DNA from: Adiantum capillus-veneris
Lineage: Eukaryota; Streptophyta; Polypodiopsida; Polypodiales; Pteridaceae
NCBI GenBank assembly: GCA_014529385.2
Contig: CM043960.1
Span: 75,239,910 to 75,303,909 of the forward strand
Length of the DNA: 64,000 bases
Direction of reading: 5' to 3'
Made by a program: the position numbers and the translations under genes. The notes below the pieces were generated by a model. It searched no databases. It was not told the origin of the DNA and worked only from the letters and a program-made list of their open reading frames with translations. Below are positions 35,891-45,408 of this stretch, in pieces. Position 1 is the stretch's first letter, and each line of letters opens with the position of its first letter.

Positions 35891-37938
35891 TGTCATAAAA
35901 ACTAATATCTAACCAACCCAAATGGTTTTCTCATATTAAACTGATCACTTAATGTGGGAGACATTAGGCAAAATTTGGACTCACAAAGGGGCCTTATAAG
36001 GAGTTTGACTTCCTCTCTCATGTCCAAAATGGGCGTGCCATAAAATTTTTGCAAATCAACTCTAAACTTGGCGAAGATTTGACAGTTAGAATCTACTCTT
36101 CAAGCTCTTTCTATTGATATATAGCACGCCATGAGATTCCTCATATTTTGAAAGATTCTATTTTTGAAAGATTCTAGATGGAGTTGTCACATCACAAGAG
36201 ATGTGATGTGACAACTCCCTCTAGAATCTTTCAAAAATAGAATCTTTCAAAATATGAGGAATCTCGTGGCATGTTATATATCAATATAAAGAGCTTGAAA
36301 AGTAGATTCTAACTGCCAATCTCCGCCAAGTTTAGAGTTGATTTGCAAAAATTTTACTGCACATCCGTTTTGGACATGAGAGAAAAGTCAAACTCCTGAT
36401 AAGGCCCCTTTGTGAGTCCAAATTTTTCCTTATGATAAACGAGAACAAGGGTTAAGATATTGAGATGTGCTTATAGATCTATCTCAACACGGGGTCAATG
36501 GTAAAGGGGCCCAAATGACAGATGGTCTATCAAAGATCAAGTATAACCAATGGAGCATAAGACCTTAGGGTTAGCTTCATTGAAGACCTCCAATAGTTAG
36601 TGTAAACATCCTTTGCCCTTAGGTAAGCTAGGGTTGATCTTGAGGTGGGAACCCGGCCCAAGCTTGAGGTTCTTGAGGTGGGAACCCAGCCCAAGATTAA
36701 GGTGCTTGAGGTGCTTGAGGTGCTTAAGGATTGAGGTGCTTGATATGCTTGAGGTGCTTGACATGCTTGAGATGTTAGGACTGTACTTGAGGTGAGAACC
36801 CAGCCCAAGCTTGTGGTGGGAACTGGGCCTAAGCTTAAGGGGCTTGAGGTCTTAAAAGTCAAGATCTAATCCATACAAGGAGGGGGCAAGCCCTACATGA
36901 GGGGAGATGAGAGAGAACACCTACACACTCACACAAGGCCTACTTGGTACAAAGAAAGCAAATGGGACACTTGTCAAGTTCCTCTTCATGTTGCCCTCGT
37001 GGTGTGCCTAATGCCTATTGGTTGGCCATCCAAGGGTTCCAATGATAATATAGGAGATTTAACTAATTGATTTTGCATTTATCAAGTCCTCTCTCTCAAA
37101 GGGGAAAGGGGGACACTTGTCCCAAGGCTACCCTTGTTGCTTGGTATGACTCCTGCTTGTGATTGGCTAGGCCTGGAGGGTCCAATGAGCTTCAAGCATG
37201 AGCTACAAGGGGAGTTGAACAAAGAAATCTAGGGGGTATACTCTCCCATACACACTCACACACACTCTCATTATGCATTGTGCAAAGTTCAAGAGCTCCC
37301 TCTCCTTCTCCAAGCAAGTAGAGGTTGAGAGCCTACACCAACACTCTTGGCTATGGAGTGCAAATCCAACCAAGAGCCATGCTTCAATGCTTAAGCTTTC
37401 CATCTTCTCCTTCTTCATTACTATGCTATTATGTATGCTAGCAAGAAGAGTTATGATAAGTGAGTAACTAATTATTTCTCCTATGAAATGTTTCTTCTTC
37501 TTCCCTACCCTCATTCCCTGCTAGCTCTCTCCACCTTCGAAGGTGTTTGAGGTCTTGGGACTGAGGCTTGGGATAGTTAAAGCTTTATTCAAAGTTTATG
37601 TTATTCTTGTGATGCATGAAGCTTTCCATCTTCATTGCATCACCTAAGTCACAAGGAACACAAAGATTGTATTGTAACAAGTCTCTCTTTATGGGACAAA
37701 TCATAATACAAATGCCTATTGGAGGGGGGACCGGCTCCACATAAATCCGGTCCTCAAATGTTTTCATGTTCTCTAAATTCTCTCTCTTGCAAAAGTATTG
37801 TTCATGCCAAGTCAGTTAATTGCTATGCTTATGTTGTTATCTTCAATTATGTTCACCTGCTATGCTCACAAAGTAATTTCTCAAAAGTACTCTCATTAAT
37901 TTCCGCTACTCTCAAGTTAATAGGCCAATTCCATTACA
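35891..37938 (+). repeat. A 5' LTR (2,048 bp including a 463-bp insertion)
   Basis: It starts TGTCATAAAAACTAATATC and ends CCATTACA before the primer site. The start matches 51832 onward. The far part (CTACAAGG..., CATTATGCATTG) matches 60896-61335. Around 36650-36780 it holds a degenerate short repeat of GAGGTGCTT type. Confidence 0.88.
35967..36429. mobile_element. Fold-back (long inverted repeat) MITE in the A 5' LTR
   Basis: The two arms of about 225 bp are near-perfect reverse complements. The left arm starts GGCAAAATTTGGACTCACAA and the right arm ends with the complement, CCAAATTTTTCC. They meet at about 36195-36200 (TCACATCACAAGAGATGTGA). It is absent from the A 3' LTR, where GTGGGAG joins AATAAACG directly (near 51897-51910). 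No coding capacity is seen. The target duplication is too blurred to assign a superfamily. Confidence 0.85.
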
Positions 37939-37939
37939 T

Positions 37940-37952
37940 TGGTATCAAAGCA
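37940..37952 (+). promoter_or_regulatory. Primer binding site of A (tRNA-iMet-like)
   Basis: TGGTATCAAAGCA lies one base after the LTR end. It differs from the iMet complement TGGTATCAGAGC by one base. Confidence 0.8.
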
Positions 37953-38310
37953 TTTAATTTCTCTTTTCTTGATTAAGAAGAGAGGTTCTTAAGTAGCCTA
38001 TAAATGGTTGATATTGTTAATTATATTAGGGTAAGTGGAACTAGGATCTATTATCGGTTTTGTTGAGCCCACTATGTGGGATATGGTGCACACCTCGGGA
38101 GCTTTGGACTTAATAATGGAGTCTTTTTAGACTTGCCTACGGCTTTACCATTATTGAGCCATAAGAAGTCTGAAAGGAGCTAGCCCTCGGCAACTCTGCT
38201 ATGTTAGACCTACTCCACTACTCTCTATAATTAACCACTTTGAGCTGTGGGTGTAGATTCTTGAGAGCCAATTTTCAAAGGCTAAGAGGAGTAGCAACTA
38301 AGGTTTTGAA

Positions 38311-39907
38311 TTGCCAAAGCATACACTAAGTACATACATAAATGTTGTTAACATGGCTAACAATAATCAAGAGAGTATAATGAACATTAATAGCTTTGAT
38401 TTTTCACATGAAGGTGTTAATGATGATGCCCCCATGTTTGTGAATTATCTCGTTAGTAGGTTGCAGCAAGATATGGGCAACCTTGCTTTGCAAGCCAAAG
38501 TTACTCAACAACTTTGTGCCTATGGAATTTCCCCTCCTCTCCAAGAGGAGAGAGAGCTTAGGAGGCCTTGAATAAACCCCCCAAAAGAAGACTACCTACC
38601 ATTCGAGAGGAGGAATCCAAAGAGCAAGAAATCAATGAAACTTTAAGTTCTTCTGAAGATGTGGCTCCACAAAGAGGGCGGTCTAGACGATCGCCCACTC
38701 CTCCCAAGAGGAAAATATCAACACACATTCCTTCTCCTTGTCATTCTGAAAGAGAAGAGAGGAAACAAAGGAAGAAAAGGTCTAGGAAGATGTCACCCTC
38801 TTCTCCTTCTTCTTCACCTTCCTCCTCTTCTGACAAAAGCTATGGCTATTCTCCTAGAGGATACAAGAGGGGAGGACATCACAAATCATACCCTGCATGG
38901 TGAATGAAGGTTTCAAAAGCTAAAGAAGTTCAAGGAGGGAGGAAAGAGTATCTCTTTTCTCACCTATGATGGCACCTTTGGTGCTACTGACAAAGTGTTG
39001 GCCTTCATCCAACAATTTGATGCAGCCTCTAGACATGAGGGCTTCATAGAGTCCTCCAAGCTACACTATGTAGCTATGCACTTTCAAAAATCAGCTCGTC
39101 AATGGTGGGCAACGGCAAAGCCCCAAAGACATGGAAAACTTTACAAGTTTCCATCATGAAGCAATTCCTTGCAAGCGATGCAAAGGACAAAGTGCTTATT
39201 GAATGGTGCGGCTTGAAGCTTCTCTCTCATGAATCTATCCACAAGTATGTATAGAAGTTTTGGGATTTACATCTCAAGGCTACTATGTTTCAAAAGATAG
39301 ACTTTGCCGAGCAAAGGCAACAATTTTTTGCGGGATTACCTAAAGAGATGGCCGAATACATCAACTCTCAATGTCCTGGTACTATTACCAAAGTAATCCA
39401 TCACACCATGGTTGCTTCATGCATCAATTCCATCAAGGGGCTAGACGGAATGTCAAGCCCATGGAGAACAAAGACAAAAATGATGCAAAGGGGAAAACCA
39501 ATGTTCAAAATTCTTCCCAAGGCACTTCCAACAACAACAACAACAATCGGTCCAAGGAGAAGGGAGTTTACAAAGGCAAAAACAAACTCTCTCCTGAAGA
39601 GCTTGAAGCTTTTTGCAAGGACCATAAGTGTTTCAAGTGTGGGGAGCAAGGGCATGGCTATCGTTCTTGCCCCAAAAAGAATGCTCGCAATGAGACTTCT
39701 AGGGCTTCCACCATTGAAGCTCCAAAAGAGGATGCTCATTGCAAAGGATCATCAGTTTCCTATGCTTGGGGAAAGGTAAGAGAGCATGATGCCTTCATCT
39801 TGTTTGACCTTGGCTCTAGTTTGACCTTGGCTCTACTCACAGCTTCATATCCACGGAGTTGGCCACCAAGTTGGGCATTCAAGATTTCGAGATGGGAGTT
39901 ATGGTAA
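38311..39907 (+). pseudogene. A gag, decayed
   Basis: The N-terminal part (38311-38571) includes FSHEGVNDDAPMFVNYLVSR. A disordered, basic, Ser/Arg/Pro-rich segment follows in the -1 frame (38568-38903). The capsid-like block (near 38940-39200) has FLTYDGTFGATDKVLAFIQQ and SARQWWATAKP. The C-terminal part has an Asn-rich linker and an intact zinc knuckle CFKCGEQGHGYRSC (frame 39371-39907). Several frameshifts and stops separate these blocks, so no full Gag is made. Confidence 0.8.
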
Positions 39908-41078
39908 TGGCTCACATAGCATTCAAGGGATAGCAAGCCTCTGTTTCTCCCTTGATTGGGAAGTTGAGGCTTCATGTCCAAATCTATGTCTACAAAGAAG
40001 ACTTTTTCCTCTCTCCTCTCCCACATGAGGATGCTATCCTAGGGGCGCCATGGTTTGATCGCATGGCTGCCAAAGAAGAATCTACTTCACCTACAGAGGA
40101 AAAAATATGTATATGAATGCTAGTGAGCATGGTTGCACCATTCCACTCGTAAATTCTCTTGCTTTTGATAAATCATTGAGGAGCTCAGTTTTTGCGTACA
40201 TGATTTTTGTCAAAGAGTCTCTAAAATATCCTAATGTTTCATCAAATGTACATGGTAGGAATCAAGAAAGTTAGACTTGTCTAATTTTCTAAAAGAATTC
40301 CAAGATGTTTTCATCGATGATATCCCTATGGACTTACCTCCAAAACGAGGGGAGGATGACCATCGCATTGAGCTCCTTCCAGGAAGCTGACCACCTAACA
40401 AACCTCCTTATGGAGTCTCACAAGCTCAACAAGAGGAGATCATGAGGCAAGTACAGGAATTGGTAGACAAAGGGATGGTGAGGCCTTTTTCCTCTCCCTT
40501 TTGTTCTCCAGTCCTTTTAGTGCAAAAGAAAGATGGTACATACCGTGTGGACTATCGAGCACTTAACCATATCACTATCAAAAACAGATTTTCCCGTGCC
40601 TCGGGTAGAAGATCTATTTGATAAGCTCTGCCTACTTCAGCAGGATTGACCTTAAGAATGGCTCTATCATCAAATAAGGATAAGGATGAAGATAAGGCTA
40701 AAGACCGTGTTTCGCACAACCTTTCGTCTTTATGAATATCTAGTCATGCCTTTTGGCTTGACTAATGCACCAACTACATTCAATCGTCCAATGGAGAAAA
40801 TTTTTAGACCGTACCGTAAATTCACTGGAGTGTTCTTTGATGATATCATCATCTACTCCAAGTCTTTGTAGGAACATTAGCAACATCTCCAAGTGATTTT
40901 TCAAGCAAAAGAAAAGCGAATTTTTCCTTCAAGAGATTCAATACCTGGGTCATATTATCTCTCAAGATGGTATCCATATGGATCCATCAAAGTGAAGCTT
41001 ACCTCCCAACCAGTCCTCCTACTTCCGGATCTCTCAAAACCATTTGCGGTCCAATGTGATGTTTGTGGTGATTGCCAG
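39780..41078 (+). pseudogene. A pol, N-terminal part: protease and RT, cut by element B
   Basis: The protease active-site region reads FILFDLGSS but is disrupted by a 17-bp tandem duplication (near 39805-39840). RT follows in broken frames: DYRALNHITIKN near 40555, then [20 protein letters not shown] and the catalytic FFDDIIIYSKS (40740-40870). The first strand of RNase H (LPDLSKPFAVQCDVCGD, about 41020-41075) is reached just before the B LTR. RNase H catalytic remainder and integrase are missing on both sides of B. Confidence 0.82.
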
Positions 41079-43748
41079 TGATAGCCATTTTTTTGGCTAT
41101 CTGTAATTGCCACAGTGAGTTACCTCACCCTACCAAAATCACCCAAACACTGTGGCTATCCCTACCATTTCACTGTACATAGGCGTGCGTGAGTCACGGG
41201 ACTTTTCCCTTATCTTCTTAAAAACCCTCAGCTAGCTAGTCACTGGGCTAGGTGAGCCAAAAAAAATAAAAAAAATAAAAAAATAAAAGTATATTATGGC
41301 CTCTTTGTGTGTAAATATTTCATTGTATATATGGCCTAAATATAGGGATTTTTTATAATTATTTTGGTATTTTATTTAAATATTTCTACTTGGGTGTGTG
41401 TTTTATTAAACCTATGGACACCTTCTTTCATCCTCTTACACCATAATTTTATTTTTTTGCCAATATGTACATACTCTAACCTCATATTTTTCCTTTATAC
41501 AAATCACTCCCACATTTTCACCCTCACCCTCGTGAAAACAAAAAATTGATTTCTACTCATTGGTTACTTTTATTATATTATTTACTTGCATACATACATT
41601 TTCCTCTTTCACCCAAAATAATTCAAGGAGGGACCATATCATATGATTCCAATATCTTTCCATATCCATAACTCCTCCATATTTTTATTATTATTTTTAC
41701 TCATTATTCTAACACCATGTGCTCATTGAGCTAAAGTCCATGAATAGTCCATACACTAGTCCCACCATGTATATATTTCTTATTTCACCAATAATCCTCC
41801 TCCATGCATGGGTCAAGGGCAACTTGAATGCTTTGTATTATAATATGACAAAGGAGGAGCTCACTCTTGGATGCATTGTACAAATTCAACAAAGGAGGGG
41901 ACCATTAAAAGACTTTTGCAGGCCTAAAAAACAGGCTTTTTGGTGAGAATTTTGGCACCTATCTCCACTCCGAATTTGGAGTGGTTGTTAAAAGAGAAAA
42001 TGTAGCCCATGCTCTGAATAATCACCCCAAATTTTTTCAAGATTTTTGGAGCTACCAGCTGTGAGCTATGATTTTTTTAGTGGACCCCAGTTTTCCCATG
42101 CTATGCAGCCACACTCTCTCTTCCACTTTATCATTTTCCTCTTTCACACACACTTCTCCACTCATCATCCCCATCTCTCTCACCACTCCTCTCTGCACAC
42201 TACTCACCTTCTCCTCAACCTTGAAGAATAAGAGAAACCATTGTGAACTCATACCTCCCACACACAATTCCATTCCAAAATTGACCACCTAGTCTCATTT
42301 TTCCTCCTCCAAATTACCCATATCTATCAAAAAACCACAAAATTCAGCCTCTTCTCTTAAAAGATAGCATCATGGTGGTTGATTACTCAGCTTCAATTAC
42401 CTTGTCTCTCAAGGAAGGTCAAGAGTGGAGAAAAAATGTACCGTCAAAGCTAGTGGACCGTCAACAAGCGTCAAAATTGGCCCTACTCAAGACACTTGGA
42501 GCATCAACCCTGTAAGAAATCCACCTTTTCTTACCTCTTAAGAGTTTTTCTTCCTTATTTGTATCCTACATGGATACTCCCATTGTAAATATTCAATTCC
42601 ATTTGTAAATTAATACTAACTCTACTAACACTAATCCACTATGAAAAGTCCTATCACCTCCATTTCTCTCCTCTCTCTTTCCCCACCAACTTCTTGATAA
42701 TTCCAAGCAAAAGAAATTAGATAAATTGCTGAAAATCTAACTCAACCATGGTTAGGGGAGTAACCCTAGCCTTCAAAATTGCTATAAAAGGAGGGTGTAG
42801 CTAGCATAAAAGGGGGAGCCATAAGCAAGAGCACTATGCTATAGCTTGAGAAGCCAAGCTCAACCTCTCTAGAAGGAGCTCTTGAGTGGAAGCTCATTAT
42901 CTTATGCATGTGCATATGTTGTAATAGGGGATTAGCAAGGGAAATCTATGCCATTGTAAGAGAGAGAGTGATCATTCAATTGAGAGTAGGAAATCTATCA
43001 TTTCTCCTACTAGTGTAAGCCCAACATTCGCTGAATCAAGGAGGGTGGATTTGGACTAAGCTTGGATACTTTGTCTCCCTTCCAACGTGAAGTAATGGAC
43101 AACAATGATGCGTAAGTGTCTTGGTGTTTTTTTTTTGTTAAGTTCTTGATAGCTTGTCTCTGGTGTTGTCATCAATCTAGCCATAAATCCCACATACTGT
43201 AAGAGGGCGACAGGGTGGAGAGGACTCCCCTGGCCTTAAGACAGTGATTGGGGTGGCTTTTCTTGTGATGTGTTGTGGTGAAATTTACGCAAGCTATGTT
43301 GAACAAGTACTAATCTCACTTTGATTTGTCATGACAGATTTGTAAGAAGGTATTAATGCAACAAGCACCCCCTCCCCCTTTCTCTCTCTTTCTTAAATAT
43401 ATAGTTGTGTTTGCTTGATCATTGCCGATACGTTTCAAAGCAGCCCGAGCACTATCTTTCTCTCTCTCTCTCTATCTCTCTCTCTCGTGTTTTAGTGTGT
43501 GAGAGTATTCCATTGGTGTTAGGGTTAGTGTAAATTCCTTGCTTGTTTGTGGGTTGCTCTAACGATTCTCCTCTTTTGCGTCCTAGTTCGCTCTTAAACT
43601 AGGTGGTGCCCCTTGTGTAGTTGGGATTTGGCGGTGGGTTTGTTGTTTTGGTTTGTGTTGTGTTGTGCCCCAGTCCCATTGAGCAGCACGGGAGCCTTGA
43701 AGGGTGTCTAGAGGCCACTCTTCTTGTTGCCCGCCCCGGACAGCCTCA
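41079..43748 (+). repeat. B 5' LTR (about 2,670 bp)
   Basis: It begins TGATAGCCATTTTTTTGGC, matching 50633, and ends GCCTCA three bases before the primer site. TATA lies at 42783, giving a U3 of about 1.7 kb. CT-rich microsatellites occur near 43375-43400 and 43455-43490. The 3' boundary is inferred from the primer site because the 3' LTR is truncated. Confidence 0.75.
42783..42789 (+). promoter_or_regulatory. TATA box of B LTR
   Basis: TATAAAA sits in GCTATAAAAGGAGGG. Transcripts would start around 42810-42820, giving an R-U5 of about 0.9 kb and a long leader before the first extra ORF at 43823. Confidence 0.6.
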
Positions 43749-43751
43749 AAT

Positions 43752-43769
43752 TGGTGCCCCCACTGAGGA
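43752..43769 (+). promoter_or_regulatory. Primer binding site of B
   Basis: TGGTGCCCCCACTGAGGA lies just after the inferred LTR end and begins TGG, the complement of tRNA CCA ends. It is not initiator-Met type. I cannot name the tRNA from memory. Confidence 0.6.
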
Positions 43770-43822
43770 CGGCTTGTGTATTTTTGTGTAGAATCAACCT
43801 TTAGCATAGTCAAGCAGTTTGC

Positions 43823-44035
43823 ATGAATCAAGAAGCTTTGTATGATCCCTTCATTCCCATTGCAAGGCAAAAGGTACACATAATTGTTAGTACTAAGTTG
43901 CAATTTCAACGTGTCATTCGTAGAATTTTAGGTCCTCTTAGGTTGGCCGAGATAAACGCTTCAGTAAATCCTTTTATTTTGCCTCTCATTAGGTATGACC
44001 TTAGTTTGGACGTCTATATTTTTGTTTTGTTTTAA
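43823..44035 (+). CDS. B accessory ORF a1 (70 aa), unknown family
   Basis: This intact frame with an ATG start lies about 50 bp after the primer site. Its C-terminal half (FQRVIRRILGPLRLAEINAS, then NPFILPLIRYDLSLDVYIFV-LF) is paralogous to ORF a2 (44057) and to the fragment at 3-122. All three end exactly at LF-stop. It has no signal peptide or zinc motif; the end is strongly hydrophobic. A possible splice donor (AG|GTATGA) lies at 43991-43996 in the codon phase of the acceptor-like sites before b1 and b2. Function unknown. Confidence 0.55.
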   Translation: MNQEALYDPFIPIARQKVHIIVSTKLQFQRVIRRILGPLRLAEINASVNPFILPLIRYDLSLDVYIFVLF

Positions 44036-44056
44036 GCATTAGGACATGCATAGGCC

Positions 44057-44275
44057 ATGGATAATGGCCCAGGAATAGAGGTTTTTCCCTTTCATTTTAC
44101 TCCACACATTAGAATAAACGTTGCAATTAGTAGAAAGATCCATTTTCAACAACGAATGGTGTTCATGTTTGGTGCCCAAAGAACAGGAGAAATTCTTGCA
44201 TCACCAAACCCTGTCATTCTACCTCTCATCAACTACCACACTTCTTTTGATGTACATGTGTTCATTTTATTTTAA
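44057..44275 (+). CDS. B accessory ORF a2 (72 aa), paralogue of a1
   Basis: It starts 21 bp after the a1 stop. Shared pattern with a1 is (I/F)HF...FQ..M/V...G..R..EI.AS.NP.ILPLI.Y..S.DV..F.LF, identical in stop position. The N-terminal 20 residues differ. Two copies in a row inside one retroelement show a tandem gene duplication followed by divergence with both frames kept open. Function unknown. Confidence 0.55.
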   Translation: MDNGPGIEVFPFHFTPHIRINVAISRKIHFQQRMVFMFGAQRTGEILASPNPVILPLINYHTSFDVHVFILF

Positions 44276-44368
44276 AATGAAGTGCAGCTCGGCAAGTTAG
44301 TGTGTATGTTTGTTTTTTCTTTGTCCAAGTTGTTACAAGAAAAAAAAACGATCATTTGTTCTAACTAG

Positions 44369-44854
44369 GAATGTGTGTGCAGTGAAAGTTCAATCCTTAG
44401 AGATCTAGCTCTATTACCAATTGAGTTGCAGGAGCAAGTAGTAAGGCGTCTCCCTCATAACAAGAGGGTGGTGAAGTTAAGACGGAAGGTCCTACGCGTT
44501 GATTCCATTTTCCTCTTGTTGTTGGGCACTAAGGAAGACCGCGCATTCATCCAACTAGTGTGTGCCCTAAGATTGGTAAATAGAGTGAAATTTGGCGTTT
44601 GGCGAGTGCATTTCACCATTGAGGAAGACTCTTCAGGAAACTTGCGGCCAGAGTTCATGCTTCATAGACTCACATTTGGTGAATTTTTCCCTCATTTGCA
44701 TCTTATTAATAGTCTTCCTTTCGCTTTCAACAAAGGAGATAGGGAGCTATTCAGAGCTTGTCTTAATAAACAGAGCATAGAGAAGATTGCAAATTTGTAT
44801 AAATTCTCATCCTTCTCTACTTTCTATGACACTTTGTTCATAGAGACATTGTAA
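44369..44854 (+). CDS. B accessory ORF b1 (about 160 aa), F-box-like N-terminus?
   Basis: The frame is open from 44369 but has no in-frame ATG near its start. A CAG at 44380-44382 could be a splice acceptor leaving codon phase 2. The N-terminal block LPIELQEQVVRRLPH resembles the first F-box helix (LPxEL...RLP). It is followed by AFIQLVCALRLVNRVKFGVW, MLHRLTFGEFFPHLHLINSLPFAF and a variable tail. It is paralogous to b2 (44877-45359). A retroelement-encoded F-box-like protein could contact SCF ubiquitin ligase, but this is speculation from a short motif. Could also be part of an extended Gag precursor. Confidence 0.5.
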   Translation, partial: ECVCSESSILRDLALLPIELQEQVVRRLPHNKRVVKLRRKVLRVDSIFLLLLGTKEDRAFIQLVCALRLVNRVKFGVWRVHFTIEEDSSGNLRPEFMLHRLTFGEFFPHLHLINSLPFAFNKGDRELFRACLNKQSIEKIANLYKFSSFSTFYDTLFIETL

Positions 44855-44876
44855 ATCTCTTTATGCTTTTGAATGA

Positions 44877-45359
44877 TTTAACCATAATCCTAAGGAGTTT
44901 TTGTCCAGGAATTTTGTAGCACAAGTGGAGTCTTTAAATCTTGCAAACTTGATTGGACTTGATGAGGATGTTCTTTATGAAATTGTGAGAAGGTTGCCTC
45001 ACTCCGACTGTGTGGAACTCGAAGGAAAGGAGCTCCTAGTCAATTGCTACTTTCTCACGGCCTTCGACGAGCATGAAGATCTAGTTTTTATACAAACCGC
45101 TTGTGCATTGGGAATTGTAGAGCAAGTGCAATTTATCACTTGGGACGTGGTTGCTCTTTTGGATCCAGAAAAGGAAGTTCTAGAGATTTCTGTTTATCGC
45201 CTTAGCTTTGAAGAATTTCAACCCTTCTTAGAGCTCATCAATAGTCTACCCTTTTGTTTTGATCAAACAAATCGAGACCTTATTGAAGCTTGGATAGCTG
45301 AAGAAGAAAACCTAGAGTGGTATTTTCTCACTTCTTCATTTGCAGGCGAGTGGTTCTAG
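44877..45359 (+). CDS. B accessory ORF b2 (about 155 aa), paralogue of b1
   Basis: The frame opens after a TGA at 44874 and ends 47 bp before the gag ATG. It has no Met codon at all along its length. A CAG at 44906-44908, after a T-rich tract, is a candidate splice acceptor in the same phase as that before b1. Shared blocks with b1 are EIVRRLPHSDCVEL, VFIQTACALGIVEQVQFITW, and YRLSFEEFQPFLELINSLPF. It is markedly acidic. Expression must rely on splicing, reinitiation at a non-AUG codon, or fusion to another frame. Function unknown. Confidence 0.5.
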   Translation, partial: FNHNPKEFLSRNFVAQVESLNLANLIGLDEDVLYEIVRRLPHSDCVELEGKELLVNCYFLTAFDEHEDLVFIQTACALGIVEQVQFITWDVVALLDPEKEVLEISVYRLSFEEFQPFLELINSLPFCFDQTNRDLIEAWIAEEENLEWYFLTSSFAGEWF

Positions 45360-45408
45360 ATCTCTATTGTATCCCTTATTGTAACTCGTGTTGTAATCTT
45401 TCATAATA

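Noticed and set aside
41364-42292. Short frames in the B LTR (also at 50918-51103)
   Set aside because: The duplicate frame at 50918 exists only because the LTRs are nearly identical. Composition is low-complexity and LTR-derived.
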